From positions 1 to 64,000 of the forward strand of contig NZ_JAAHIH010000013.1 in the NCBI RefSeq assembly GCF_010671925.1: a stretch of 64,000 nucleotides of DNA, written 5' to 3'. A model generated the notes under the pieces. The model ran no database searches, was not told the DNA's origin, and saw only the letters and a program-made list of their open reading frames with translations. Below are positions 25,409 through 35,093 of this stretch, in pieces (positions within the stretch are counted from its first letter, which is position 1; each line of letters starts with the position of its first letter). This DNA comes from Moorena sp. SIOASIH. GTDB taxonomy: Bacteria > Cyanobacteriota > Cyanobacteriia > Cyanobacteriales > Coleofasciculaceae. The translations under genes were made by a program, and so were the position numbers.

Positions 25409-27628
25409 ATGACTAGAGCCTACTACACCTATCGCATCTACGTGATAAAGCCTCATATAGTGGGGGTTGAAAAGAAAGAACCTGGAAAGCTCGATAATCG
25501 AATCTCTGGAGCATTTCGCTATCAGGATAAGATCACCCCAGAGGTCAGGGAGTTGATCGAAGAGGTTCGTAAAAATGGACTCAACGATGCTAACCAGTCA
25601 AGGTTTTTGGGAGAAGCCTTGTTTGATGCCTTGTTTGATGATCGACTTTGCCATGATTTTATTGGATTTTATAACGAAGTTGTTCGCACTAAACAGCAAC
25701 TGCTACGGGTAGAACTAGATATAGACGAGCAAAATATCCCTGAAGTGGCAGCGTTCCCGTGGGAATTTATGTGTTTGCCTCAGAGGAAGAACTCAGGAAC
25801 AATTTGGTTGGCTACTGCACCTGGCTTGGTCTTCTCGCGCCTGCCCTCACACCCGATTTCAGCACCACCGATTCAGTTAGGCGCAAATGAAAAAATGCGG
25901 ATTGCCTTAGTTGTCTCTGCACCCACAGATTTAAATCCAGTTGCCTACGAGGAAGTACAGGGGGCAATAGAGACACTAGCCCAGGAACAACCAGAGCAGG
26001 TGCAATTGTTACCAGTGGTTAATCCAGCCAGCCGCAGTGCTATTGATAACATTCTGAGGAAAAAGCCTCACATTTTCCATTTCATCGGTCACGGTCGTTT
26101 TCAGAATGAAAATGGTGAAATTGCCTTGGTGGATGAATTCGATCAGGCATGGTGGATTAGCGCCAATGAATTTAGTGACCTCTTTAATCGTCATCGACCT
26201 GGAATTATTGTGTTGCAGGCATGTCAGGGAGCAATGGAGTCTAGATCGAAAGTATCTGTAGGGCTAGCTTCCAAGGTTGTGCAGCAACTTATTCCTGTAG
26301 TCGTGGCAATGCAGTATCCAGTGTCTAATAGCACAGCTAGCCGATTTGCCTGCCATTTTTATCAACAATTAGCTGAAGGTAAGTCAGCGGATATAGCAGT
26401 ACAGGAAGGAAGGCGAAAAATTAGTCTCTATGAATCAACAGGGTATCGGAAACGGGATTTTGCCACACCTGTGATTTTCATGCAAGTGCAAGATGCTCAA
26501 TTAATTCAACCTCGAAATGAGTCAGGATTTCAAGGTCTAAATCAGCCAGTTGTGCGAGACAAGCCAAGGCATAAACAGCTCCAGGCAAAGGATGCTCGCC
26601 AATCAGAAGGAGTCAAACGAGCGCTGTTGATTGGAGTCAGTAAATATGGAAAGGGGTTAGAGCCACTACCTGGCGCAACCAAAGATTTAAAGGAAATCAA
26701 ACGAATACTGGGTTCGCCACAACTGGGAAATTTTGTTGATGTCAAAGCTCTCAGTAATCCTAATCGACAGCAAATGGAGGAGGCTATTGAACAGTTATTC
26801 ACCACTTCTACAAAAGATGATCTGGTGTTACTGTTCTTTTCAGGTCACGGTGTCAAAGATAGCAGCAATCAACTGTACTTAGCAAATCGTATTACTCGTA
26901 AGAATTCACAAGGGGAACTAGTTAGGACAACCGCAGTTTCCGCTAGGGCTATCCATAACATTATGAATCGTAGCCGCTCCAAGCGACAAGTCGTTATCCT
27001 CGACTGTTGCTTTAGTGCAGCCTTTCGTAAAGGTCTACTGGTTAAAGATGATGGCTCTGTCGATCTTCAAAATCAATTAGGAGGGGAAGGGCGTGCTATT
27101 CTCGCTTCTTCAACTGACTATTCCTTTAGTCAATTGGACAAACAGCTCTCAATTTACACTCAGTATTTAGTAGAAGGCATTGAAACGGGAAAAGCTGATT
27201 TGAATCGGGATAGGGTGATTTCTCTGGATGAGTTACATAAGTACATCGAAAATAAGATTAAAGAAACCCTTCCTGTCATGACTCCTAAAATCTATACTGA
27301 TCAGGAAGGTTCTAAAATCCAAATTGCTAATGCACCAAGCGATGATCGCCATGTAGGAAAGTCTTTAGATACCGCACAGGATATGAAGGCAAGTCCACAA
27401 GCAGATAGTTTGATAATACTTAGCTTACCTAAGAAAATGCTATCAAAGCGTGTTATAATTATTGCTGTTTTGGCTTCGGTATTGATCGGTGTGGCTTATT
27501 TAGCGAAAGAATACCTGTATTGTAAAGATATATATATAGATTTTTACAAAGGTAAAAATCCTGAAAATGTAGTTAATAACCCTGATTTTAAAAGGCGATG
27601 TCAGCTATTTAAGCCTTTATTTTGGTAG
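25409..27628 (+). CDS. CHAT-domain and caspase (C14) fusion with C-terminal membrane anchor
   Basis: This 739-aa protein holds two clan CD protease modules. A CHAT domain (about 60-345) has its catalytic pair in HFIGHG (His near 227) and LQACQGA (Cys near 271). A caspase-like p20 domain (about 398-620, RALLIGVSKYG) has FFSGHG (His near 480) and LDCCFS (Cys near 532). Both dyads appear intact. A single hydrophobic helix (about 680-698, IIIAVLASVLIGVAYLA) is followed by a 40-residue tail. An EF-hand-like DLNRDRVISLDEL lies near 594-606. It may be a regulated-proteolysis or cell-death executor. No NTPase sensor is fused. Confidence 0.85.
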   Translation: MTRAYYTYRIYVIKPHIVGVEKKEPGKLDNRISGAFRYQDKITPEVRELIEEVRKNGLNDANQSRFLGEALFDALFDDRLCHDFIGFYNEVVRTKQQLLRVELDIDEQNIPEVAAFPWEFMCLPQRKNSGTIWLATAPGLVFSRLPSHPISAPPIQLGANEKMRIALVVSAPTDLNPVAYEEVQGAIETLAQEQPEQVQLLPVVNPASRSAIDNILRKKPHIFHFIGHGRFQNENGEIALVDEFDQAWWISANEFSDLFNRHRPGIIVLQACQGAMESRSKVSVGLASKVVQQLIPVVVAMQYPVSNSTASRFACHFYQQLAEGKSADIAVQEGRRKISLYESTGYRKRDFATPVIFMQVQDAQLIQPRNESGFQGLNQPVVRDKPRHKQLQAKDARQSEGVKRALLIGVSKYGKGLEPLPGATKDLKEIKRILGSPQLGNFVDVKALSNPNRQQMEEAIEQLFTTSTKDDLVLLFFSGHGVKDSSNQLYLANRITRKNSQGELVRTTAVSARAIHNIMNRSRSKRQVVILDCCFSAAFRKGLLVKDDGSVDLQNQLGGEGRAILASSTDYSFSQLDKQLSIYTQYLVEGIETGKADLNRDRVISLDELHKYIENKIKETLPVMTPKIYTDQEGSKIQIANAPSDDRHVGKSLDTAQDMKASPQADSLIILSLPKKMLSKRVIIIAVLASVLIGVAYLAKEYLYCKDIYIDFYKGKNPENVVNNPDFKRRCQLFKPLFW

Positions 27629-27651
27629 ATAAAAAGTTTAGTTTTTTAATT

Positions 27652-28020
27652 CTAATTTACGATTGTACAAATTTTTCCATCTGGTTCATTTTTGCAGTCG
27701 TATAATAATTCTTTAAGAATCGAAAAGTCATTATTATAATCAAGTTTTATTTTGACAAAATCGACATTATTATTACTGAATTCTTCTAGATAAGTTACCT
27801 TAATACCTGATTGAAGGTAACCCACAACTGGAGTCTCATTCTTATTTTGTAATTTTATCTTGTAATGTAGGGGTGCATAACATTTTGAAGTGATCCGATT
27901 ACACTCTAAGATGTGATGAGACTGACCAAAAGCTTTTGTGAATATACCGAGCAAGAAAACAATGCTTACTCCAATAACAAAAATAACAAGAGATTTGATA
28001 ATTTTGTCTTTCATGGCCAA
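27652..28020 (-). CDS. Small membrane-anchored or secreted hypothetical protein
   Basis: This 122-aa protein has one N-terminal hydrophobic helix (about 9-31, SLVIFVIGVSIVFLLGIF), then an extracytoplasmic domain with cysteines at CNRITSKC and near the end (YDCKNEPDGKIC) that could form disulfides. The ATG is at 28020. It is convergent with the CHAT-caspase gene, with only 20 bp between stops. AT-rich composition is similar to the 3' end of that gene, so the two may be an acquired pair. The family is not recognised. Confidence 0.6.
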   Translation of the reverse strand: MAMKDKIIKSLVIFVIGVSIVFLLGIFTKAFGQSHHILECNRITSKCYAPLHYKIKLQNKNETPVVGYLQSGIKVTYLEEFSNNNVDFVKIKLDYNNDFSILKELLYDCKNEPDGKICTIVN

Positions 28021-28696
28021 GAGCAGAGTCGCAGAGTAATAGTTGGCTGATCAAATCTTCGCTACTCTTCAATGGAATCAGGATATTTTACTAAGAAAGC
28101 CAGAAATAGATCCAAAAATTTGTGAAATGGTGGTAAACTGGTAGAAAACAGTGTTTTACACTAGTCAATGTTTATGCTAAGTTAATTCTTTGTTTGGAGA
28201 AAAAGGCAAAAGGCAAGAGGCAAGAGGCAAGAGGCAAGAGGAAAGAGGGGACTGCTGCTAATGTCGCAGAAAACAGCAATCGGGATAGTCTGGTCTTTGC
28301 CCTAAAAGCCTCGCTCCCTAAAGTCTCGCTCCCCAACTATCGGACAGTTTGTGATTATGCGATGTGAATGGGATTGGCCTAAAGCCACGCTACGCGATTG
28401 ACCTATGGTCACGCGGGGCGCGTTCGCAAAAGGAAACTTTGTGATTAATTCGATGTGAATACGATTAGCCTAAGGCCACCCTAAGCAATTGACCAAAGAT
28501 CACGCGGGGCGCGTTCGCAAAAGGAGACCTTGTGATACCAAATCCGGAAAGCAAAAACAGGATTAGAATTAGGCTCAAACAACCGTATAGTCAAAGGAAG
28601 ACAAATATTTTTTACTGTCTGTACTAACCGGATTTGATATTACAGCTTACCGGACTTATTCACCAAGCCTATTTAACCTCTAACTCACAGTAAGTT
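28021..28696. other. Gene-free region with dispersed repeats and a MITE
   Basis: It contains AGGCAAG heptamers (about 28205-28242) and two copies of a segment reading GATTGGCCTAAAGCCACGCT and GACCTATGGTCACGCG (about 28371-28530). A 106-bp MITE is at 28535-28640. The IS605-like element begins at 28697. Confidence 0.65.
28535..28640. repeat. ATACCAAATCCGG MITE, copy 1
   Basis: This 106-bp element has 13-bp near-perfect inverted ends (ATACCAAATCCGG / CCGGATTTGATAT). A second copy with nearly the same interior (CAAACAACCGTATAGT, AAATATTTTTTACTGTCTGT) is at 34339-34441. No coding capacity. An unseen transposase would have to act in trans. Confidence 0.75.
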
Positions 28697-28757
28697 TTGA
28701 CACTCCCCGGTCGCGCATACGTGGGGATTCTGCGGACAGGTTAGACTGAGGTAGCAC

Positions 28758-31318
28758 GGGCGACCGAATATTGGCGCACCTGGGAGCGAGAGGAGTAAGA
28801 CCCTCTCCCCCCCTAGGATTCAGGAGGGTTCCCACTCGAAGGTGCAAAAGACGATGGACATCTCGGAAAGAAAAATCTAGGATTATCCCGAAGTCTTTTG
28901 TATCAGAGCTAGAGAGAAAGTAGGTTATAACCGAACCACCGAATAGGAAATAACCGAACAGGGAAAGAACGACAAGGTTGAAGGACATGAATCGTTGTTT
29001 AAAGGCACCGTCATCAGTGATAACCCCGCTAAACTCGGTGATGGGGTTATAGGCTCCAGGATTACATTGCGTGTTAGATGTAATCGAATCCCATGAAGGA
29101 CCCGGTGTAGAGACGGCAACCTTTAGTTCGCAACTCACAGGCGCGTAAACGGGTAAGCCGAGATTGAGTCCATATTGTCTGGTCGATAAATATGGTAGCC
29201 AAACCGCAAGGAAAGGTATAACTCTCAGTCCGGTAAAAGTCTGAACCAAGCAAAGGCCGACACCTGAAAAGGAACGGGAATACATAACCGGTCGGATAGA
29301 GGGAAGTCCCTCGCTCGAAAGAGCGCTGAATTTCAGAGCTGATTCCGAGCCAAGAGGAAACGTACTTAATTAACTTAAAGTGTACATGGAAAAGATAGAA
29401 CCTATATCGCAAGATACGGGTATCGTAACTGAACACACCACTGAATGGCACTCCATAAATTGGAAGAAAGCCTACAGACAGGTGAGGAAATTAAGACAAC
29501 GTATTTTCAAAGCGACACGTGAAGGAAACTGGAAAAAGGTCAATAAACTCCAAAGATTGATGCTTAGGAGTTACAGCAATGTCCAGATATCCGTCAAAAC
29601 AGCCACCCAACAAAATAAAGGAAAGAGAACGGCAGGGGTTGATCAAGAAAAATGCCTGAATCCTCAAGAAAGAGGACAGATGGTAGACAGATTAATCAAC
29701 CTCAAATCATGGGCAGCTAAACCCACCAAACGCATCTACATACCCAAGGCCAACGGCAAACAAAGACCCTTAGGGATACCAAGTATCACCGACAGATGTC
29801 TACAAGCCATAGTCAAAAACACACTAGAACCTGCCTGGGAAGCCCAGTTTGAAGGAACCTCATACGGGTTCAGACCAGGCAGAAGTGCCCATGATGCCCG
29901 ACAACGCATCTTCTCAAATATTAAAGGGGAAAAGAATAGGAAATGGTGGATAGTGGAAGCGGACATAAAAGGATGCTTCGACAATATAGCCCACCAACCA
30001 CTTCTGGAATCCATCGGAAACTTTCCAGCAAGAAAGCAAATTAAAGACTGGTTAAAGGCAGGGTACGTAGATAAAAATACGTTCCACCCGACAGAATCAG
30101 GCACCCCACAGGGGGGAATAATAAGCCCACTTCTGGCCAACATTGCTTTACACGGACTGGAAACAGAGTTAGGAATAACCTATAAAAGGGTTAAAAGAAA
30201 CAACAGGGCAAGTTACTGGGAAAATAAATCCAATAGAACAATAGCTCGCTTTGCGGATGACTTTGTAATCATAACAGAGAGCAAAGAAGATGCTGTGAAC
30301 GCTAAGGAAATCACGAAGAAGTGGTTATCCAAAAGAGGGTTAGAACTATCGGAAGAAAAAAACCAAGATAACTCACCTAACAGAAGGATTCGATTTCCTA
30401 GGATGGAACTTCAGGAAATATAAAACAACCGGAAAAAAGTCAGGGTACATTACACTAATTAAACCCTCCAAGAAAAGCCTGAAGAACATCAAGAAGGAGA
30501 TAAAAATAGCCATGGCTCAACTAAAGGGTGCATCAGAAGATGTGGTGATAGCCAAGTTACAACCTCTCATAAGAGGATGGACCAACTATCACAACGGGAC
30601 AGTGGCTAAAGAAACCTTCAACAACCTAAATGAATACGTAAGATGGAAATTAGTAAGATGGTGCCTAAGAAGATACCCAAAAAATAAAAGTTGGGAATGG
30701 ATTAAAGCCAAACACTTCGGCAAATTCTGCCCTGGAAGGGAAGATAACCATGTGTTCGGAAGGAAAGACAATTATCTGGACAAAGCACAATGGACAAACA
30801 TCACCAGGCATGTGCTAGTAACCCACAACTACTCTAAGGACGACCCTGAACTCCAAGAATATTGGAAGAAAAGGCAAGAAAAAAATGGGAAAAAAGCAGC
30901 AGAAGGAGCACTATCCAAAGGTAGGAATAAGATAGCCTTAAGGCAAAAATACACCTGCCCATACTGCGGACAACCACTTGGAGAATATAATAATGTTCAT
31001 CTACACCACATTATCCCTAGGGAAAATGGGGGAAAAGATGAAGCAGGGAACCTAGTATATGTCCACGAAGATTGTCACAGGACCATCCACGCCTTGGGAG
31101 CCAGCAATCCTGAGATACAGGAAAAACTGTATCGAGCGATAAAAACCCGTCCAAGGAACCGGAAGAAAAGCCAAAAGGTACAAACCCGGTTATCCAAAGA
31201 CTAAAAGCTGGATGAAAAGATAACGTGTATAAAGGAATTGGTTGCGCCGTGTGCTTGGTAACTTGCTCGCACGGTGCTTAGGGGGCGAAGAGGGAGCAAT
31301 CCCTCCGACCTACCCAAT
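28758..31318 (+). ncRNA. Group II intron with encoded reverse transcriptase
   Basis: The 5' end is near GGGCGACCGAATATTGGCGC (28758). A structured region of about 600 nt precedes the reverse transcriptase frame. Domain V is at 31244-31278 (GCGCCGTGTGC / CGCACGGTGCT stem, GTAA loop). Domain VI is at about 31281-31315 (AGAGGGAGC / ATCCCTCC, with the likely branch A in CCGACC). The 3' end is near CTACCCAAT (31318). Exact ends are inferred because joining the flanks restores tnpB in frame. It lies antisense to tnpB. Confidence 0.8.
29386..31204 (+). pseudogene. Group II intron reverse transcriptase/maturase with HNH, frameshifted
   Basis: The first part (29386-30423) has the RT domains, including IPKANGKQRPLGIPS, SYGFRPGRSAHDA, GTPQGGIISPLLANI and the catalytic RFADDFVI (FADD variant of YADD). 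At 30356-30362 a run of seven A shifts the frame. With six A it would read SEEKTKITHLTEGFDFLGWN and continue into the maturase domain. The second part (30512-31204) carries the maturase X domain and an HNH endonuclease (CPYCGQPLGEYNN, HLHHIIPRENGG, CHRTIH). A single extra base separates it from an intact protein of about 606 aa. It may be a mutation, a homopolymer sequencing error or a site of transcriptional slippage. Confidence 0.88.
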
Positions 31319-32599
31319 CCAAAGCCTAATCCTCGTTGCGGTCGTCAAGCACCGCCTACCCAGTCGGCTTAGATCTAGTTCTAGCTTTCTGGCTACTTTG
31401 CGCAATATATTTGCGCTGCCATTTAAATCGGCATTAATAATTGATCTATCAGCAGACCGGTACAAACCACGTTTAACTCTTCGCCCCGATGCTTTCCACC
31501 CATCTGGCTTTTCGCCGAATCTGGGTAGGGAGTCACCATCAAGGTAAGAAGCTTTACTAGTATAGGCTTCTTCTGTTATTTCAAGCCTAATATCGTACAA
31601 GTCACATAGCTGGGATAGTCTATCTTTTAACTTTCCCAAGGGAATCTGAACAAATTCTTGATTGTTCAATCTACCCATATTAGAGTTCTTTTTAAATCCC
31701 TCATTCCACCCTAAAACAATCGTTTTGATTCCATTCTTTAGGCAGTGGTTTATGATGAGTCGAGCTGATTTATTTATCCCATCTGTGATCCGGTGGTTCC
31801 GCTTCCTGGTTACTCGGTCAAGCCACTTATCCCAGTAACCTTGTGGCTTCCCTTCTTTTCTGGTCGCGACCTGCTTGTTCCAATACTGGTTATAGGATTT
31901 TATGGCACGGGAGTCGATCAGGAACGAGTTCCCTAATGTATCAACGCAAGCAGCTAAGTTACTAGAAGTCCCAAGATCAATACTTAGAGCTTCGTTACCG
32001 TCTTGTTGAACTGCTACCTGATCGGGGATTTCATAGGAGACTTCTAAATAGAAAGCACCATTCTTTGGGAGGATAGTCCACTCTTTTATTTTCCTCCCCT
32101 CTAAGTTGCTAGGGAAGGATAAAGAGAAGTTCTTGACTCCAAACCAACGTTTTACGGTTAAGCCAAGGGAAAATATTAATTTTCCCTCCTTCATCTTTGG
32201 CTTTTGCCCTCCAGAATTAGGGTAAGCGACTTTAAATAGTTTGGAGCCTTTTAAATACTTAGGTGGAGAAGGTCTATCGTTTAACTGCCCTTTAAACCAA
32301 AGTTCTCTAAGCCCCTTATAAGACTTGAAGGCTTCCGCTACACTTAATAGGGTTTGCTGAGCTGGAGTGGAAGGTAGAGACTTTGCTATTATTGATTTCC
32401 CTATGCTCTTTTCGTAGACCAGCTCGAATTTTCCAGTCAGTATTTTCCCAGTCTTAAAAAATGTCTGTCTAGCAAAATAGACACCCATGTTGTACAGCTT
32501 TCCGGACTGTTGACACAGATAAGTCAATATAGCCTCTGTCTCTTTGTCAGGATGCAACAAGATTTGCTGAACCCCTATCTTTTTATTTGTTTTAGCCAT
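31310..32599 (-). CDS. tnpB: TnpB RNA-guided nuclease of IS605-like element
   Basis: TnpB is the RNA-guided RuvC-like nuclease of IS200/IS605 elements. The 429-aa protein has RuvC residues in LSIDLGTSSNLAACV (Asp), VLGWNEGFK (Glu) and INADLNGSANILRKV (Asp). It belongs to the subgroup lacking a CxxC zinc ribbon between the last two motifs. The stop at 31310-31312 is supplied by the group II intron. The original C-terminus lies beyond the intron at 28697-28757 and overlaps the RE. Its omega-RNA, normally from the tnpB 3' end, is therefore separated from the coding body by about 2.5 kb. Confidence 0.88.
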   Translation of the reverse strand: MAKTNKKIGVQQILLHPDKETEAILTYLCQQSGKLYNMGVYFARQTFFKTGKILTGKFELVYEKSIGKSIIAKSLPSTPAQQTLLSVAEAFKSYKGLRELWFKGQLNDRPSPPKYLKGSKLFKVAYPNSGGQKPKMKEGKLIFSLGLTVKRWFGVKNFSLSFPSNLEGRKIKEWTILPKNGAFYLEVSYEIPDQVAVQQDGNEALSIDLGTSSNLAACVDTLGNSFLIDSRAIKSYNQYWNKQVATRKEGKPQGYWDKWLDRVTRKRNHRITDGINKSARLIINHCLKNGIKTIVLGWNEGFKKNSNMGRLNNQEFVQIPLGKLKDRLSQLCDLYDIRLEITEEAYTSKASYLDGDSLPRFGEKPDGWKASGRRVKRGLYRSADRSIINADLNGSANILRKVARKLELDLSRLGRRCLTTATRIRLWIG

Positions 32600-32671
32600 T
32601 ATCGACCCTCTCTTGGCTTGTTGTTATCTCATAGTAGTCTACAATAAAGGTCATGTCTTGTCCGGATAGAA

Positions 32672-33076
32672 ATGCGAAAATCAACTTTTGAATATCGGCA
32701 TTACAATCACGCCGTAGGATTATGTGTAGTTCACCTAGTCTGGATACCGAAAAGGCGGAAAAAGATACTAGTAGGAAGAATCAGGGACAGAATATACGAA
32801 ATCTTTTCAGGAGTCGCATTAGAGAAAGGATGGAAGATCAAAGCCCTTGAAGTAGCCCCAGATCATGTTCATCTTTTTGTAGAGATCAACCCGACTGATG
32901 CGATATGTCAAGTGGTCAGAGCTTTTAAGGGACGAAGTGCTAACTATTTAAGAAAGGAATTTCCTGAGTTAAAAAGGTTGCCATCTTTGTGGACTAATAG
33001 TTACTTCTTCTCTACAGCAGGGAAGGTTAGCACTGAAACGATTCAAAGATATATTTCCGATCCCCATCACAGTTAA
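32672..33076 (+). CDS. tnpA: IS200/IS605 Y1 transposase TnpA
   Basis: This 134-aa HUH single-strand transposase has the HxH metal motif DHVHLFV and the catalytic tyrosine in ETIQRYI near the C-terminus. Its length is usual. It is divergent from tnpB with 72 bp between start codons, as in classical IS605. The RE and LE hairpins of this element resemble those of the non-autonomous copies at 8469, 12387 and 37587, so this enzyme is a candidate for moving them. Confidence 0.9.
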   Translation: MRKSTFEYRHYNHAVGLCVVHLVWIPKRRKKILVGRIRDRIYEIFSGVALEKGWKIKALEVAPDHVHLFVEINPTDAICQVVRAFKGRSANYLRKEFPELKRLPSLWTNSYFFSTAGKVSTETIQRYISDPHHS

Positions 33077-33146
33077 CAGGTGGCTAAAGCCACTGTGAGC
33101 ATTCCTCCCCGGTCTAAAGACACGGGGTTTCCTGCTTGTTAGACTT

Positions 33147-34049
33147 TTATGATGTTGCTGTAATTGGCAATTTGAGCAGTTGAAGCAACTCAGAGCATTC
33201 TTGCGAAATTTCTTTAAAAAGCTTTTGTTGAATGAATACAAAGTCTGAAAACCCTTGTAAAGCCCATTCTTGAATTTGTTGATCTGATTCCGTTCTATAT
33301 TTTGCGACTAGATCAAGTGCTTCAAGCGCAAACTTAAAATGTTCAGCTTCAACCCCAGAACCCTGGTATTTACCGTGAATTACAATCCAATACCAAGGAC
33401 TAAACTGACCTTGCTCAACTTCAACTTTTCCATTGATTTTAGAAAGGTATGAATTGAAACCACAATTGGAGTTATTGTATCTAATAACCTTATCAATAAT
33501 CGAGTATTCACGATCAGCAAGGACTTCAGAAGCTGCATGAAATCCTATGGCACGAATCAGCGCAACAGCATTACCAGGTATACCCTCATATTTTTTTACA
33601 GTATTATCTAAAATTTCGTGCATCCAATCTGGGAGGATAGAGAAATGGTTTCGCTTGTCCACAGTTAAACCAGCGTAGTCGCCAATAGATTTTAGTGTTG
33701 CTTGTGCCAAAGTACGATGGGGTACAGATTTAGCACCTTTATCCGAGTGTTCATCAATCGTTGCTGCTAATATTTTTGCTGCTATTTCTAATCCCCGATC
33801 AGCTTCATCTATAACAGGATTTGAAGAACTATTGAACAGGTGACGGGACAATCCAACTGAACTTGCCAAACGAGCGACTAAGCTACCTGCATAGCCGTTA
33901 AAATGAGTATATCGCTGCATGAACAAATACAGTGAATTAGGATCTTGTACTGCTAATTGGCATGATGATTCTACAGATTTATCAAGATTGGCAAAATCAA
34001 ATAAATCATCAAGGAATTTTATGGACAATATGGTAGGAGAAATGCTCAT
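33147..34049 (-). CDS. Helical protein, possibly heme-oxygenase-like fold
   Basis: This 300-aa, mostly helical protein has no membrane segment. Conserved-looking His/Glu-bearing helices (YTHFNGYAGSLVARLA, RAIGFHAASEVLADREYSII, HGKYQGSGVEAEHFKFALEA) resemble the metal-binding helices of heme-oxygenase-like diiron oxidases (TenA/iron-containing redox enzyme superfamily). The match is only by eye, so the class is tentative. The stop codon TAA (33147-33149) is a few bases from the IS605-like element, so the C-terminus may be intact or just clipped. There is no obvious operon partner. Confidence 0.5.
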   Translation of the reverse strand: MSISPTILSIKFLDDLFDFANLDKSVESSCQLAVQDPNSLYLFMQRYTHFNGYAGSLVARLASSVGLSRHLFNSSSNPVIDEADRGLEIAAKILAATIDEHSDKGAKSVPHRTLAQATLKSIGDYAGLTVDKRNHFSILPDWMHEILDNTVKKYEGIPGNAVALIRAIGFHAASEVLADREYSIIDKVIRYNNSNCGFNSYLSKINGKVEVEQGQFSPWYWIVIHGKYQGSGVEAEHFKFALEALDLVAKYRTESDQQIQEWALQGFSDFVFIQQKLFKEISQECSELLQLLKLPITATS

Positions 34050-34601
34050 ATTTTTCGGTTTTTATTGACTATTAAATTCTACTAGATAATCTGGGTGCGA
34101 CGATAGGGATTGAAACGATTAATACAGAATCTCATGTCAGCTTAAGTACACATAATATAGGAGGTAGCATCTACTGTGTTTGAGTATGCCTAAACGCCTT
34201 ACTATTAGCCCCCACCTAACTATTGATGAATTGGAGCAAGGTTATCGCCAAAAATGGTAAAGGAACGCTCACATTACCAAATCCTTTGGTAATTAGCCAA
34301 AGGAAACAAGAGCGGGGAAGTGGCTGCTGTAAGAGATTATACCAAATCCGGAAATCAAAAACAGGATTAAGATTAGGGTCAAACAACCGTATAGTTCAGA
34401 CGCAAATATTTTTTACTGTCTGTACTAACCGGATTTGATATGATTAATTCGATCTGAATGCGATTGGCCTAAGGCCACGCTACGGGATTGACCTACGGTC
34501 GCGCTGCGCGAACGCAAAACACTGACTGGTTTGATGGGATCGACCGTAGGTCACGCTACGCGATTGGCTTACTGCCACGCTACGCGAACGCAAATTCCCT
34601 A
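34050..34601. other. Gene-free region with MITE and dispersed palindromic repeats
   Basis: It holds the second ATACCAAATCCGG MITE (34339-34441). About 150 bp of repeated GGCCACGCTACGCGAAC-type sequence (about 34455-34595) runs up to the HTH gene end. A short open frame at 34223-34438 spans the MITE and is not considered a gene. Confidence 0.65.
34339..34441. repeat. ATACCAAATCCGG MITE, copy 2
   Basis: This 103-bp element has the same termini and a nearly identical interior as the copy at 28535-28640. Small indels distinguish them. Confidence 0.75.
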
Positions 34602-35024
34602 TCAAGCTGAAATCACTTCAAAATCAGAAATCGTCTCAATCCAGACCCGTGCTCCACACTTGAGGGGATCATCTGGACGATACATCACCCGACACGGGCC
34701 ATTGACCTCCACCGTATGACCGTAAACATTTTTAGAGCCTCGCTTCACCGTAATCACAGGATTACGCTCCCCGGTCTTGAGATTTTGGCGAATCACTTTC
34801 TGATTAACGTGGATCACAGCCTTAGTGTAATTTGTACGCTTTGACCAGTTCCGTTTTGGTCCGCGAGTGCCAGGAGTGACCACCGGCATACCATCAAACA
34901 ACGGAATCACCCAAGTTCTACCCACCTTATAAGCCCCTTTAACTCTGCCCTTGCCCAGAAGGTAACGGACGCGAGTGGCAGAAACACCAAGTAATTCAGC
35001 AGCTTGTGCGGTGGAAATCATCAT
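34602..35024 (-). CDS. Small HTH protein with repeat array, copy 2
   Basis: This protein is identical to the one at 22309-22731 except Glu65 to Asn. Of about 16 nucleotide differences counted by eye between the genes, all but the two in that codon appear silent. That points to selection on the protein, not very recent duplication. The excisionase/MerR-type HTH is at residues 6-25. Five spaced palindromic repeats lie upstream (35094-35483). Confidence 0.8.
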   Translation of the reverse strand: MMISTAQAAELLGVSATRVRYLLGKGRVKGAYKVGRTWVIPLFDGMPVVTPGTRGPKRNWSKRTNYTKAVIHVNQKVIRQNLKTGERNPVITVKRGSKNVYGHTVEVNGPCRVMYRPDDPLKCGARVWIETISDFEVISA

Positions 35025-35093
35025 GGGGAGTAAACCATTGCTTTAACGATACTGTTATTTTAACACACTTTTTCGGAAAATGCAATAATTGGG

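Larger units (their letters stand above)
28697..33140 (-). mobile_element. IS605-like element interrupted by a group II intron
   Basis: Read on the minus strand from about 33140: an LE hairpin (AAACCCCGTGTCTTTAGAC), divergent tnpA (32672-33076, plus strand), tnpB (32599 leftwards), then an RE hairpin ending GGGGAGTGTCAA at 28697. A group II intron (about 28758-31318) is inserted near the 3' end of tnpB. Removing the intron restores a continuous TnpB tail (RLWVLPQSNLSAESPRMRDR) that overlaps the RE. The element lies a few bases past the stop of the 33147-34049 gene. Confidence 0.85.

Noticed and set aside
28680..29285. 201-codon minus-strand frame across the intron 5' region
   Set aside because: Most is antisense to the intron RNA. 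Only its last 24 codons are meaningful, as the displaced TnpB C-terminus.
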